Counted from the first letter of the stretch, positions 9,552-19,673 are shown. The stretch: DNA of 64,000 nt from Thermasporomyces composti (GCF_003386795.1 NZ_QTUC01000001.1:744001-808000); one strand, 5' to 3'. Made by a program: numbers and translations. The notes: generated from the letters alone by a model not told the origin.

Positions 9552-10487
9552 GTGAACCGACCCACGGTAGTCCGGACCCGAGACGAGCTTCGGAACGTCC
9601 TGGCCCCGGCGAGGAGGGCCGGTCGGACCATCGGGCTGGTCCCCACGATGGGGGCCCTCCACGACGGCCACCTCTCGCTGCTGCGAGCGGCCCGCCAACG
9701 GTGCGACGTCGTGGTGATGAGCCTGTTCGTCAACCCGATGCAGTTCGGGCCGCAGGAGGACTTCGCCAGCTATCCGCGCGACGAGGAGCGGGACGTGGCG
9801 CTCGCCGGACAGGTCGGCGTCGACGTCGTGTACGCGCCCGACGCCGCTCACGTCTACCCGCCCGACTTCGCGACCTTCGTGGAGGTCGGCGGTGGCCTCA
9901 CCGACGTGCTGTGCGGCGATCCCGGCCGCCGGGGCCCCAGCCACTTCCGTGGCGTCACCACGGTCGTCGCCAAGCTATTCAACGCGGTGGAGCCGGACGT
10001 GGCCTTCTTCGGGCAGAAGGACGCCCAGCAGGCCATCGTCATCCAACGGATGGTCCGGGATCTGGAGTTCAACATCGAGATCGTCGTCCTCCCGACGGTC
10101 CGGGAGCCGGACGGCCTGGCGATGAGCTCCCGCAACGCGTACCTCAGTCCGGACGATCGAGTCCGGGCGCGGGCGCTGAACCAGGCGCTCACGAAAGTGC
10201 TCGAGGTGGCGAAGGCGGGTGAGACGTCGACCGAGCGGGCGCTCGCCGAGGCCCGCGCGGTGCTGGCTGAGGCCGGCATCGAACCGGAGTACCTCGAAGC
10301 ACGTGACGCCGAGAACCTGACTCCGGTGACGCGGTTCGGTCCTCGCCCCGTGCTCGTCGCGGTCGCCGCTCGCGTGGGTCGGGCTCGGCTCATCGACAAC
10401 GTGGTCGTCGACGCCACGCCGGCCAACGAACCAATGGCGGCGTCGGTGGACACGACAGGAGGAGCTCCATGCGTCGGACGTTGCTGA
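9552..10487 (+). CDS. panC: Pantothenate synthetase
   Basis: This 311-residue protein condenses pantoate and beta-alanine with ATP hydrolysis to AMP, the last step of pantothenate synthesis. The nucleotidyltransferase-type motifs are intact: [16 protein letters not shown] (residues 29-44), [29 protein letters not shown] and FFGQKDAQQ, plus the MSSRN motif. A GTG at 9552 is chosen because AGGAG lies 6 nt upstream and the protein begins like other PanC proteins. The last 19 bp overlap the panD start, indicating translational coupling. Confidence 0.96.
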   Translation: MNRPTVVRTRDELRNVLAPARRAGRTIGLVPTMGALHDGHLSLLRAARQRCDVVVMSLFVNPMQFGPQEDFASYPRDEERDVALAGQVGVDVVYAPDAAHVYPPDFATFVEVGGGLTDVLCGDPGRRGPSHFRGVTTVVAKLFNAVEPDVAFFGQKDAQQAIVIQRMVRDLEFNIEIVVLPTVREPDGLAMSSRNAYLSPDDRVRARALNQALTKVLEVAKAGETSTERALAEARAVLAEAGIEPEYLEARDAENLTPVTRFGPRPVLVAVAARVGRARLIDNVVVDATPANEPMAASVDTTGGAPCVGRC

Positions 10488-10894
10488 AGTCCAAGATCCA
10501 CCGCGCCACGGTGACCGGTTGCGACGTCGACTACGTCGGCAGCATCACGGTGGACGCCGACCTCATGGAGGCGGCCGACCTGCTTCCGCACGAACAAGTC
10601 CACGTCTGGGACGTCGACAACGGAGCGCGGCTGGTCACCTACGTGCTCGCGGGAACGAGAGGATCGGGCACGGTGCAGCTCAACGGCGCCGCCGCACGAC
10701 TCGTCTCGACCGGTCACAAGGTGATCATCGCGTCGTTCGCGAGCTACGACGACGCCGAAGCCCGGCGGCACGTCCCGACAGTGGTGCACGTCGACCACGC
10801 CAACACCATCGCTCGCGTGGACGCCGAGCCCGGTCTCCTGCTTGGCGCCGCGCGCGCGTCCGACGCCGACCTCGGGGAGGTCCCGTCCTCATGA
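10469..10894 (+). CDS. panD: Aspartate 1-decarboxylase proenzyme
   Basis: This 141-residue pyruvoyl enzyme converts L-aspartate to beta-alanine. The self-cleavage site is visible as DYVGS, with Gly24-Ser25 at the canonical position, so Ser25 becomes the pyruvoyl group. Other conserved parts are the [16 protein letters not shown] start (Lys9) and the [10 protein letters not shown] segment. It overlaps panC upstream and panB downstream (ATGA). The C-terminal ~15 residues extend beyond the conserved core. AGGAGG lies just before the ATG. Confidence 0.96.
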   Translation: MRRTLLKSKIHRATVTGCDVDYVGSITVDADLMEAADLLPHEQVHVWDVDNGARLVTYVLAGTRGSGTVQLNGAAARLVSTGHKVIIASFASYDDAEARRHVPTVVHVDHANTIARVDAEPGLLLGAARASDADLGEVPSS

Positions 10895-11817
10895 GCACAC
10901 GACCGCGTGCCGACGACGGCGCCGAGCGTGCGCCACGTCGAGGCAAGGTGACCTTGCCGGAGCTGGCGCGCATGAAGGCGGCCGGAGAGCCGATCGCCAT
11001 GGTGACCGCGTACGACTACCCGTCCGCGTGCGTCGCGGAGGCCGCCGGCGTCGACATCGTCCTGGTCGGTGACTCGGCCGCGATGACGGTGCTGGGCTAC
11101 GACTCCACGGTGCCGGTGAGCATGACGGAGATGCTGGTCCTCGCCGCCGCGTGCCGGCGCGGGCTGCGCACCCCTCTGCTCGTGGGCGACTTGCCGTTCG
11201 GGTCGTACGAGCGCTCCGACGAGCAGGCGGTCGAGAACGCCCATCGGTTCGTCAAGGAGGCCGGGTGCGACGCGGTCAAGCTCGAACGCGGAGGCACGTC
11301 GGTCGATCGGGCGCGGGCGATCGTCCGATCCGGCGTGCCGGTGATGGGTCACGTCGGTCTGACTCCGCAGACGGCGAGCCAGCTCGGGGGCTTCAAGGCC
11401 CAAGGGCGTACCGCGGCGAGCGCCGCCCGGATCGCCGAGGACGCCCTCGCCCTCCAAGAGGCCGGGTGCTTCGCGATCGTCTTCGAAGCCATCCCCGCCG
11501 CCGTCACCGAGCTGATCATGCCGGCGATGGAGGTCCCGGTCATCGGGATCGGCGCGGGACCCGCCACCGACGGGCAGGTCCTCGTCTTCCACGACCTCCT
11601 GGGTGTCCTCGGTGGGCGTACGCCGAAGTTCGTCAAGCCCTACGCCAACGTACGCGAGCAGATGGTGGCGGGCGTGGCGGCGTACGTCCGGGAGGTTCGC
11701 ACCCGAGCGTTCCCCGGACCGGAGCACACCTACGGCATCGACCCGGAGGAGCTCACCGCTGTGCGACAACGGCTTGCCGAGCTTCGCGAGGAGAGACGAC
11801 AGCGCGTCGGGGTCTGA
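10891..11817 (+). CDS. panB: 3-methyl-2-oxobutanoate hydroxymethyltransferase (ketopantoate hydroxymethyltransferase)
   Basis: This 308-residue enzyme transfers a hydroxymethyl group from methylene-tetrahydrofolate to 2-oxoisovalerate, giving ketopantoate. Motifs seen are [28 protein letters not shown] (metal-binding Asp), [27 protein letters not shown] and [22 protein letters not shown]. The ATG at 10891 overlaps the panD stop (ATGA). An upstream extension of the frame is antisense-like junk inside panD. With panC, panD and the DUF2520 protein it supplies most of the pantothenate pathway. Confidence 0.96.
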   Translation: MSTRPRADDGAERAPRRGKVTLPELARMKAAGEPIAMVTAYDYPSACVAEAAGVDIVLVGDSAAMTVLGYDSTVPVSMTEMLVLAAACRRGLRTPLLVGDLPFGSYERSDEQAVENAHRFVKEAGCDAVKLERGGTSVDRARAIVRSGVPVMGHVGLTPQTASQLGGFKAQGRTAASAARIAEDALALQEAGCFAIVFEAIPAAVTELIMPAMEVPVIGIGAGPATDGQVLVFHDLLGVLGGRTPKFVKPYANVREQMVAGVAAYVREVRTRAFPGPEHTYGIDPEELTAVRQRLAELREERRQRVGV

Positions 11818-11825
11818 GCTGCCCG

Positions 11826-12860
11826 TCAAGGTCCGGTTGCGCTACGGGCTGGCCCCGCGCCGCCGACCGCCTGGGCACCACCGATCGTCCCGGCCACCGG
11901 CCGCCACGAACGGGGGGCTGGGATCCGCGGGACGCCGCATTCCGCGGGAATTGGCACGAGCGCGACGGGACACCGAGCGCGGTTGAGCGCGACACATCCC
12001 AGCGCCGACCCGAGGCGCTCGGCGACGCCGGCCCGGCTGCCGTGGAGGCTGCCGACGGCCAAGAGATCCGAGGGTCGCGCGATCCGCAGCGGGCCGGCGA
12101 TCGTGCCATCTCCGTCGGCGATGGTGACCTCGACCCAGGGCCACGCCAGGGCCTGCTCGGCGACGAGATCCTCCACCACCGCGGGTGGCGGGGCGGCGCC
12201 GGTACCGAACGGACGACTCACGCTGGTTGCGAGCTCGGCGGGGCGTCTCGCGAGGGCACGCATGGGGGCGCTCGATGGGACCGGGACGGCGACCAACCCG
12301 GCGCCCAGGCCAGCGGCAATCTCGAGCGCCCGACTCACCAGGACCGTTCCCCACGCCGTGCCATCGACTCCGACGATGACCTGGCCGCTGTCCGGCGGGA
12401 CGTTCGCGAAGGCGGCCGCGGGACCCCGTCGTCGCACCAAGACGACCGGCGTCGTCGGTGTCCCCGCGGCAGCGTCGACCAGGCCGAGCAGCACGCCGTT
12501 CCCCCTCGCCGCAACGACGTACCAGCTCGGCGATCGCACCGCGTTCCGGAGCACCTCGACGACGGGGCCCGCGGCCGCCCATGGATGCGCCTCGACCTCG
12601 GGCACGGCGGCGGTCGCGAAGGCCGCGCCCTCCTCGGCGCGCCGCCAGGCGCGATCCCGCGCGGCGCGCGCCTCCCGCAGGTCGGAGGCTCCCTGGTGAC
12701 CGTAGGCATGGCACACGACCAAGGGCTTGCGGGACGCCACGGCTGTCCGAGCCGCCCAGGCCAGCACGGCTTTGTCCACGGGCGTCCGGGCCCCGGCCAC
12801 GACCCCACACACGACGGCCTCAGGAGGGAGACCTGGTGAAGGTCGTGTCAGTTCCCGCAT
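11826..12860 (-). CDS. Tandem-domain universal stress protein (UspA family)
   Basis: This 344-residue protein has two Usp domains. Domain 1 (about 12-140) begins VVCGVVAGARTPVDKAVLAWAARTA; domain 2 (about 155-290) begins VIVGVDGTAWGTVLVSRALEIAA and ends ALNRARCPVALVPIP. The ATP-binding G-2x-G-9x-G[ST] motif is only partly preserved (LLAVGSLHGSRAG in domain 2). The ~35-residue C-terminal tail is Pro/Arg-rich. The ATG at 12860 has GGAGGG 6 nt upstream. It is convergent with panB and divergent from a GAF-type sensor kinase, echoing the USP/DevS linkage of mycobacterial dormancy regulons. Confidence 0.85.
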   Translation of the reverse strand: MRELTRPSPGLPPEAVVCGVVAGARTPVDKAVLAWAARTAVASRKPLVVCHAYGHQGASDLREARAARDRAWRRAEEGAAFATAAVPEVEAHPWAAAGPVVEVLRNAVRSPSWYVVAARGNGVLLGLVDAAAGTPTTPVVLVRRRGPAAAFANVPPDSGQVIVGVDGTAWGTVLVSRALEIAAGLGAGLVAVPVPSSAPMRALARRPAELATSVSRPFGTGAAPPPAVVEDLVAEQALAWPWVEVTIADGDGTIAGPLRIARPSDLLAVGSLHGSRAGVAERLGSALGCVALNRARCPVALVPIPAECGVPRIPAPRSWRPVAGTIGGAQAVGGAGPARSATGP

Positions 12861-12977
12861 CGCAAGCCCTCCGTGCCCACCCACCAGGACACGCGGTCGT
12901 CCAGCGCGCCCGCTTGACCTGCCCGTCTGACAAAGGTGACGTGCGACAGATTGCTGCGCCACCCGGTCACCTCCATA

Positions 12978-12991
12978 GGGACACTGGTCCC
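12978..12991. promoter_or_regulatory. DosR-like inverted repeat
   Basis: GGGAC-ACTG-GTCCC has the arm sequence and 4-nt spacing of the DosR/DevR box core (GGGAC-TWWA-GTCCC). It lies 118 bp upstream of the USP start and 126 bp upstream of the kinase start. Only the centre and outer flanks depart from consensus. Binding by a DosR-type regulator is inferred. Confidence 0.5.
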
Positions 12992-13116
12992 GTGGGTTGA
13001 GGACTTCGCACTGACAAAAGCCCTGGTAGTCGCGAAGGCCCGGAAGAGACGGGCGTCCAGCCTCGGCGAACTATCGTGGAAGCCACGGACCGTCCGCGAG
13101 CGGTGGACCTGCGAGG

Positions 13117-14814
13117 ATGTTTGGGCTAAGGGTGGAGCATCTGGACAGCGAGCGGACGCCAGATTCCCCGATGAGCGGCGAGGAGTGGCTCGCCGAGTCG
13201 GCCAGGCTCGTCAACACCCTGCTCGGGGACGGCGGCCGCGACTCGGCCATGAGCACCGTCCTGGAGTGGCTGCGCGACCTCACCAGCGCCGACGTCGTCG
13301 GCATCAACATGGTCGACAGCCTCGACCCGGAGCATGCGCTCCTCGCACAAATCCTCGGGCCCGGCATGAAACGGCCACTCAAGACACGCGTGGGCCGACG
13401 TGGCATGACCGCGCGAGTCCTCCACTCAGGACGACGAATCGTCACCTCCGACGTGGTGCGTGAGCGCGACTTCGCACCTCCGGACGAGTTTCGTGAGGTG
13501 CTGACGTCCGTGGGCACGTTGATCATGTTTCCGCTCCGGGCCGGCGATACGACGATTGGCATGTTCTGCACCGGCTGGCTGCGGGGCTCACGGAGTGAGA
13601 AGCAGATCAGCCAGGAGTTGTCGCTCATCGAGGCGCTCGGGGAGCACGTGGCCCTCGCGCTGCAACGCGTGGAGGCCGAGGAGGCCCACCGGCGTCGCGA
13701 GAGCTACCTCCAGGCCAGCACGGAGCTCACCCGGCTGGGCTTGGCCGACGCTGACCGAGACCGCGTGATGCGGGAGATCATCCAGCGGCTGCGCAAGATC
13801 ACCGCCTGCGATTACTCCGCGATCATCCTGCGCGACGTGGCCGAGCCGGGGAGCGCGATCACCGCCTACCAGGCGGGCAGCGACGAGATCTTCATCTCGT
13901 CCCGCGTCGGTCGCTTCGGACTGGTCTCCCGCGTCCTCGAGACCGCCGAGACCATCGTCACCGACGATCTTCCGCACGAGCAGGGGTACGACCCTCCAGA
14001 GGAGTGGCGCCGGCTGCTGATCGACGCGGGCTTCGGTGTGCTGACCCCGCTGGTCGCCTACAACGAGGTCATCGGCGTCTTGTGCGTCGTCTGGCGGCGG
14101 GACTCCTGGCGAGCGGTGGAGGCCCGCGGTGAGATCGAGCTCATCGAGATGTTCGCCAACCAAGCGGCGGTCGTCCTCCACCGGGTCCAGGCGCAAGAGG
14201 AGCGCTCGTGGCGACGCGTCCTGGAGGACCGCGATCGGATCGCCGGCGACCTCCACGACCGAGTACTGCGTCGGATCCTCTCCGTCGTCCTGCGCCTGGA
14301 GAGCGCGGCCGCGCTCAGCACCGAGTCCGAGGTGCGCGCCCGGGTGGAGAAGTCGATCGCCGAGCTGGACGACACGACCCAGCAGATGAGGTCCCTGATC
14401 TTCGAGCTTCACCATGCCTCCACCGAGCCCGGCTCGGTGCGCGCGGACCTGCTGCGCGAGGTCGACGCCGCGCGCGACATCCTGGGCTTCACGCCGCGAC
14501 TCGTGCTGCGCGGCCCGATCGAGGAGGCGCTGCCCTCCCACGTGCGCTCCGCGCTCGCGCCGGCACTCCGTCACGCGTTCGAGAACGTGGCGGCGCACGA
14601 GTCGACGACCTTCGCCGAGGTCGCCCTCGTCGTCACCGACGACGAGCTCGCGCTGTCCGTCACGGACAACGGGACTGACGTCGGCGGCGCCACCCAGCGA
14701 GCCGCGATGTGGGAGCTGGAGTCGAGCGCGCGCCAGCTCGGCGGCACCTGCTCTAGCCGGACACTCCCCGACGGACGCTGCACGACCGAATGGCGGGTGC
14801 CACTGCACCGGTGA
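13117..14814 (+). CDS. GAF-GAF sensor histidine kinase, DevS/DosS-like
   Basis: This is a 565-residue cytosolic protein. GAF domain 1 spans about residues 35-185 and GAF domain 2 about 200-360, the layout of DevS/DosT redox and gas sensors. A HisKA_3-type dimerisation helix follows, with the phospho-acceptor His380 in EDRDRIAGDLHDRVL. The ATPase domain keeps an N-box-like HAFENVAAHE and the VTDNGTDVGG D-box, but the usual glycine-rich GxGLxNM box is missing and replaced by TQRAAMWELESSARQLGG, so kinase activity may be weak or lost. No response regulator gene is adjacent. There are no membrane segments. A DosR-like box lies upstream. Confidence 0.8.
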   Translation: MFGLRVEHLDSERTPDSPMSGEEWLAESARLVNTLLGDGGRDSAMSTVLEWLRDLTSADVVGINMVDSLDPEHALLAQILGPGMKRPLKTRVGRRGMTARVLHSGRRIVTSDVVRERDFAPPDEFREVLTSVGTLIMFPLRAGDTTIGMFCTGWLRGSRSEKQISQELSLIEALGEHVALALQRVEAEEAHRRRESYLQASTELTRLGLADADRDRVMREIIQRLRKITACDYSAIILRDVAEPGSAITAYQAGSDEIFISSRVGRFGLVSRVLETAETIVTDDLPHEQGYDPPEEWRRLLIDAGFGVLTPLVAYNEVIGVLCVVWRRDSWRAVEARGEIELIEMFANQAAVVLHRVQAQEERSWRRVLEDRDRIAGDLHDRVLRRILSVVLRLESAAALSTESEVRARVEKSIAELDDTTQQMRSLIFELHHASTEPGSVRADLLREVDAARDILGFTPRLVLRGPIEEALPSHVRSALAPALRHAFENVAAHESTTFAEVALVVTDDELALSVTDNGTDVGGATQRAAMWELESSARQLGGTCSSRTLPDGRCTTEWRVPLHR

Positions 14815-14899
14815 CCCTGCCCGGTCAGCGGCCCACCGCGTGGACTGTCAAGCCGGCCCAGCTGGCCGACGCGGCGCGGCGACCGGCGAGGATGGGGCC

Positions 14900-17011
14900 G
14901 TGACGACGACAGGTGCCACCCTGTGGCGGCCGGACGGCTGTCCCCCGCGCGGCGCCACGTACGACGGGACGGGTGTGACGTTCGCGTTGTGGGCGCCCTT
15001 GGCGGAGCGGGTCGAGGTGTGTCTCCTCGACCCCGACGGCCAGGAGCGTCGCGTGCCGCTCACCGAGCAGACGTTCGGCACCTGGCACACGCGGGTCGCT
15101 GGCGTGGGGCCGGGCCAACGGTACGGCTTTCGGGTCCACGGCCCCTGGGACCCCCACACCGGTCACCGGTTCAACCCCGCGAAGCTGCTCGTCGACCCCT
15201 ACGCGCGGGCCATCACCGGCGACCTCGTCGACCACAGCGCGATCTTCGGGCACCAGGTCGAGACCGGTGACGACACCGTGCGCGACGACCGGGACTCCGC
15301 GCCCTACGTCCCGACCTCGGTCGTCGTCGACCCGACCTTCGACTGGGGTGACGACCGGCCTCCCCGCGTGCCGTGGAGCGACACCGTGCTCTACGAGCTG
15401 CACGTGCGCGGCTACACGATGCTCCACCCGGACGTCCCACCGGAACTGCGGGGGACCTACGCCGGGCTCGCCCAGCCCGCCGTGGTGAACCAGCTCGTCG
15501 ACCTCGGCGTCACGTCCATCGAGCTGCTGCCGGTCCACCATTTCGTCAGCGAGCCCCTGCTGCGGGGACGAGGCCTCGTCAACTACTGGGGCTACAACAC
15601 GCTCGGCTTCTTCGCTCCTCACGCCGGCTACTCCGCCTCCGGGACCCTCGGCCAGCAGGTCACCGAGTTCAAGCAGATGGTGCGAGCCTTCCACGACGCC
15701 GGGCTCGAGGTGATCCTCGACGTCGTCTACAACCACACCTGCGAGCAGGACGAGCGAGGACCCACGCTGTCCTTCCGCGGCATCCACAACGTCGGGTACT
15801 ACCGCCTGGAGGGAAGCGGCCGGCACTACCGCGACCTCAGCGGCACCGGCAACACGCTCAACCTGCGGAACCCCGACGTCGTCCGGCTGGTGCTCGACTC
15901 GTTGCGCTACTGGGTCGAGGAGATGCACGTCGACGGGTTCCGGTTCGACCTCGCGGCCGCGCTCGCCCGCACCGACGACGAGGTGGACATGGCCGGCCCG
16001 TTCCTCACCGCCATCGGCCAGGACCCGGTGCTGTCCCGCGTCAAGCTCATCGCCGAGCCGTGGGACCTCGGCGTCGACGGCTACCAGGTCGGCGCCTTCC
16101 CCCCACCGTGGTCGGAGTGGAACGACCGGTTTCGCGACACCGTGCGGGAGTTCTGGCTCGGATCACCGGACGGCGTGCGCGACCTCGCCTCCCGGCTATC
16201 GGGGTCGAGCGACCTCTACCGGCGGCGCCGCCCGTTCGCCTCGATCAACTACGTCACCTCCCACGATGGCTTCACCGCACGCGACCTCGTGTCCTACGAG
16301 CGCAAGCACAACGAGGCCAACGGCGAGGACAACCGGGACGGCCCGCATGACAACCGGTCCACCAACTACGGGGTCGAGGGCGAGACCGACGACTCCGCGA
16401 TCGTCGACCTGCGGGTCCGACAAGTTCGCAACCTGCTCGCCACGCTCCTGCTGTCCACCGGTGTCCCGATGCTGCTCGCCGGCGACGAGCGCGGCCGCAC
16501 CCAACGCGGCAACAACAACGCCTACTGTCAGGACAACCCCATCTCCTGGGTGGACTGGAGCGACCAAGGGCCGTGGAGCGAGCTGCGGTCGACCGTGGCG
16601 ACGCTCCTCCGCATCCGCCGCGAGCACCCGGTCTTCCGGCGTACCCACTTCTTCACGGGCCGGCTGGACGAGTCCGGTCGGCGCCGCGACGTCGGATGGT
16701 TCGGGCCGTGGGGCGGGGAGATGGACGAGGCGGCCTGGCACGACCCGAACGCGCGGACACTCGGCATGTTCCTCGCCGGAGAGCGCGTGGCCCGGCAGTC
16801 CGAGGACGGCCACCCCATCCACGACGACTCGTTCCTGCTGTGGCTGCACGCGGGAGCCGAGTCTGTCAAGGTCACCTTGCCTGGGCCGCCGTGGGCACTG
16901 GAGTACTCGGTGATCTTCGACACCAGCGCCTCGGTGCCGCCACGACGCTATGCCGCCGGCACCGAGCTCGAGCTACCCGGCCGCTGCGTGGTCCTGCTTC
17001 GCGCCGACTAG
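14900..17011 (+). CDS. glgX: Glycogen debranching enzyme
   Basis: This is a 703-residue GH13 protein of isoamylase type. An N-terminal CBM48-like domain (RPDGCPPRGATYDGTGVTFALWAPLAERVEV, residues 9-39) is followed by the (beta/alpha)8 barrel: VILDVVYNHT (region I), DGFRFDLAA with nucleophile Asp350 (region II), KLIAEPWDLG with acid/base Glu386 (region III) and NYVTSHDGFT (region IV). The enzyme removes alpha-1,6-linked branches, acting on limit dextrins in glycogen breakdown. The GTG at 14900 is chosen from the family start and a GAGG upstream. Its stop shares four bases (CTAG) with the stop of the convergent GH116 gene. Confidence 0.95.
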   Translation: MTTTGATLWRPDGCPPRGATYDGTGVTFALWAPLAERVEVCLLDPDGQERRVPLTEQTFGTWHTRVAGVGPGQRYGFRVHGPWDPHTGHRFNPAKLLVDPYARAITGDLVDHSAIFGHQVETGDDTVRDDRDSAPYVPTSVVVDPTFDWGDDRPPRVPWSDTVLYELHVRGYTMLHPDVPPELRGTYAGLAQPAVVNQLVDLGVTSIELLPVHHFVSEPLLRGRGLVNYWGYNTLGFFAPHAGYSASGTLGQQVTEFKQMVRAFHDAGLEVILDVVYNHTCEQDERGPTLSFRGIHNVGYYRLEGSGRHYRDLSGTGNTLNLRNPDVVRLVLDSLRYWVEEMHVDGFRFDLAAALARTDDEVDMAGPFLTAIGQDPVLSRVKLIAEPWDLGVDGYQVGAFPPPWSEWNDRFRDTVREFWLGSPDGVRDLASRLSGSSDLYRRRRPFASINYVTSHDGFTARDLVSYERKHNEANGEDNRDGPHDNRSTNYGVEGETDDSAIVDLRVRQVRNLLATLLLSTGVPMLLAGDERGRTQRGNNNAYCQDNPISWVDWSDQGPWSELRSTVATLLRIRREHPVFRRTHFFTGRLDESGRRRDVGWFGPWGGEMDEAAWHDPNARTLGMFLAGERVARQSEDGHPIHDDSFLLWLHAGAESVKVTLPGPPWALEYSVIFDTSASVPPRRYAAGTELELPGRCVVLLRAD

Positions 17012-19572
17012 CGATCAGGCCTCGTCGAGGCGGTCGGCACGTCCACCTCGACACGGCTGCCCTCGGTGAGCCGCTGCCTCGCCTGGAACGCTCCGCCCGC
17101 GGCCGACTCAGTGAGGTCCACCGCACCACGTCCGGTCAGGATGAGCCGGTCCAGACGTACGGAGCCGCCCAAGACCTCCAGGGTCACGGTCGTCCGATCC
17201 GTGCTCGGGCGCTGGGTCACCGTCCCCCACGCGTGGCCGGTGGACCAGAACCACCGGACCGGCTCGTCAGCGGCGCCGAACCGGATCGTCCCAGTCACAC
17301 CGTCGTAGCCGAAACCCGACCACGCCGGGACGGCTCCCCAGCTCGCCATCGCTCGCGCGTAATGGTGACCGCACTCACCCTCGTTGAACGGGTTGCGCCG
17401 CCGTCCGTCGTAGCGAGCGCGCACGGCCTCGAAGACCTCGACCGCCTCCTCGCGCAGCCCTTCGTAGATCATCCCGACTGCGGCGGTGTACTCCAGGCCG
17501 GTCCAGACCTCGGCGTAGTAGGGGAACGGCCGGTCCGGTCGGTTGCCTCGCGGGTACGACGCAACCAACAGTCCCACCTCGTCACCGAGCACGTAGCTGC
17601 GCATCGGGTTGAAGTGTCGACCGGTTCCGTTCACACGGTTGTACCGCAGGATGCTGCGCAACGTGGTCCGAACGTGGTCCGGGTCGAGGAGGTGCCCCAG
17701 TCCGGACAGATGGGCGAGCACCTGACCGACGAGCTGGTCGGCCAGGCATCCGTCGCCGATCTGCAACTCGGGGTTGACCAGGTCGCGGGCGCCGATCCCG
17801 GGGAGTCGCAGTCCTTCCGCGATGGCCTCCTCGGAGCCGGGCGGTCGAATCTCGTGCCGGTAGTACTCGCCGTTGAACAGGTGCTCGTCGATCCAGGCGG
17901 CGCCGCGACGTGCCAGCTCGCCGCACGTCTTGGCGAAATCCTCGTCGCCGAGGTGGCGCGCCATCTCCTCCGCCGCACGCAGCGCGGCGAGGTACCAGAC
18001 ACCGACCTCGGGGTTCGGCCCGAAGTACTCGACGTCCATGGTGTTGTGCTGCGCGCCCTCCATGACGCCGTCGCGGTCGGCGTCCCAGCCCCCGGGAATC
18101 CAGGCGAACTCCAGCGCCTTGCGCGCCTTCGGCCAGAGCGCTCGAAGCGCCTCGTCGTCGCCGGACAGCCGCCAGTCGCGGTAGAGCTTGACGAGGCACC
18201 CCATCTGGCCGTCGGCGGCCGCCACCCCGTCGTCTCGCGCGCGGTCCAGCGGCTGCTGGATCCGGAAGCTCATGTGACCGTCGTCGCCGGTGCCGTAGCG
18301 GAACTCGGTGTCGCGCATCGACAGCGCCAGCTCACCGAACAGGAAGGCGGTCGCCTGCTCGTAGTTCCACACGTGCGTGCAGTTGCCGTGGCACGAGCCG
18401 CTTCGGTCGTTGCAGCCCTCCCACCCCCAGAACCGGCCGTCCGGTGTGCGGAAGCAGGTCTGAGATCGCAGGGTGCTCAGGTTCGACAGCGCCGCGTCCT
18501 TGACCGCCTCGGGCAAGCCGGAGTTGACGAACGCGTTCACGAACGAGAGTGTTCGGCGCTCCAGCTCGGGCAGGCGATCGGCGGTGTCACAGACCACCTG
18601 CCAGGCGTCGGCGTACCTGGTCGTGTAGTAGTTGCCGATCGTCACGTCGCGCCGCCAGCTGAGTCGGTTGGGGAAGTGCCAGCCGAGCAGGAACGTGAAC
18701 GCGTGCGTCTCACCGGCTGCGAGCCGACGTCGCGCGACCACGGTGGCCATGGGCGCGTCCGCGGTGCTCTCCCGTGGGTCGACGTGGCCGTCCGCGGCGA
18801 AGTCGTCCCAGAAGTCCAGCAGCGCGCCACCCCAGCTGTAGTCGGCCCAGCCGGTCCTGGTCGACACGTCGTCCTCGCCGAGCACGACGAGCGCGAGGGA
18901 GCCCCACTGTTCCGCCGCGGGGTCCACGCCTTCGGAGTCAGCGAAGACACCGACGCACCGCCCTCCGCGCCGAACGGTGTTGCGGTTGCTCGTGGGCGTG
19001 CCCTCCGATCCGTCGGTCCCGACGAAGTTCTGCACGTTGCCCGCGACCGACACGTCCAAGGGTCCGCCACTGGTGTTGGTGACGACGTAGCGCAGGACGG
19101 CCACGGGAATGCCGCTGGCGTCGAGGTCACACGGCACGAGCGGGTTGAACGCCTGCAGTCGGACGTCGGCGGGCACGTCCGGATCGTCGAGGACCACCTG
19201 ACCGAACGGGTAGGCGGCCAGGAACCGGGAGTCTTGGAACCGTGGCAGGCCGTGGTTGGGCACCGCCGAACCATGCGCGCCGGCGTAGAGCACGGGATCG
19301 ATGGGGCCCTCCAGCGCCTTGACCACGACGTCACGGCTCCGCGTGCCCTCGTCGGCGTCCCCCTCGGCCGGCGCGAGACGGATCGCGAAGAAGCTCGACC
19401 CCGGGCACCATCCCTTGGCAGGACGGTTGACGATCTCCCAGTCACGCAAGTCCCCGCGGCCCCCGAGGCTGACCGTCCCAGTGCCGATGCCACCCAGTGG
19501 CAGCGCCACATGCAGGGAGTGCGCCTGGTCGTAGGTCCGCAGCACTGGCCAATCGGGGACAGTCGAGGTCAC
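17008..19572 (-). CDS. GH116 (GBA2-type) beta-glucosidase/glucosylceramidase-like protein
   Basis: This is an 854-residue protein with the two-part architecture of GH116: an N-terminal beta-sandwich (about 1-330, beginning LPLGGIGTGTVSLGGRGDLRDWEI) and an (alpha/alpha)6 catalytic barrel (about 400-800) with MEGAQHNTMDVEYFGPNPEV, LGHLLDPDHV and YAEVWTGLEYTAAVGMIYEGL. No signal peptide is seen, so it is probably cytosolic. Family members hydrolyse beta-glucosides or xylosides, and in animals glucosylceramide; the substrate here is unknown. GTG at 19572 has GAGGAG 5 nt upstream. It diverges from a RbsD/FucU mutarotase, supporting a role in sugar use. Confidence 0.85.
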   Translation of the reverse strand: MTSTVPDWPVLRTYDQAHSLHVALPLGGIGTGTVSLGGRGDLRDWEIVNRPAKGWCPGSSFFAIRLAPAEGDADEGTRSRDVVVKALEGPIDPVLYAGAHGSAVPNHGLPRFQDSRFLAAYPFGQVVLDDPDVPADVRLQAFNPLVPCDLDASGIPVAVLRYVVTNTSGGPLDVSVAGNVQNFVGTDGSEGTPTSNRNTVRRGGRCVGVFADSEGVDPAAEQWGSLALVVLGEDDVSTRTGWADYSWGGALLDFWDDFAADGHVDPRESTADAPMATVVARRRLAAGETHAFTFLLGWHFPNRLSWRRDVTIGNYYTTRYADAWQVVCDTADRLPELERRTLSFVNAFVNSGLPEAVKDAALSNLSTLRSQTCFRTPDGRFWGWEGCNDRSGSCHGNCTHVWNYEQATAFLFGELALSMRDTEFRYGTGDDGHMSFRIQQPLDRARDDGVAAADGQMGCLVKLYRDWRLSGDDEALRALWPKARKALEFAWIPGGWDADRDGVMEGAQHNTMDVEYFGPNPEVGVWYLAALRAAEEMARHLGDEDFAKTCGELARRGAAWIDEHLFNGEYYRHEIRPPGSEEAIAEGLRLPGIGARDLVNPELQIGDGCLADQLVGQVLAHLSGLGHLLDPDHVRTTLRSILRYNRVNGTGRHFNPMRSYVLGDEVGLLVASYPRGNRPDRPFPYYAEVWTGLEYTAAVGMIYEGLREEAVEVFEAVRARYDGRRRNPFNEGECGHHYARAMASWGAVPAWSGFGYDGVTGTIRFGAADEPVRWFWSTGHAWGTVTQRPSTDRTTVTLEVLGGSVRLDRLILTGRGAVDLTESAAGGAFQARQRLTEGSRVEVDVPTASTRPDR

Positions 19573-19673
19573 AGCGACTCCTCGGACGGGACTGAGGCCG
19601 GATCGCAACGGACCAGACGTTATAGTCCCTGGCCGAACGACGCGAGGTGGACAGCTGACCGAGAGGGGCACTC

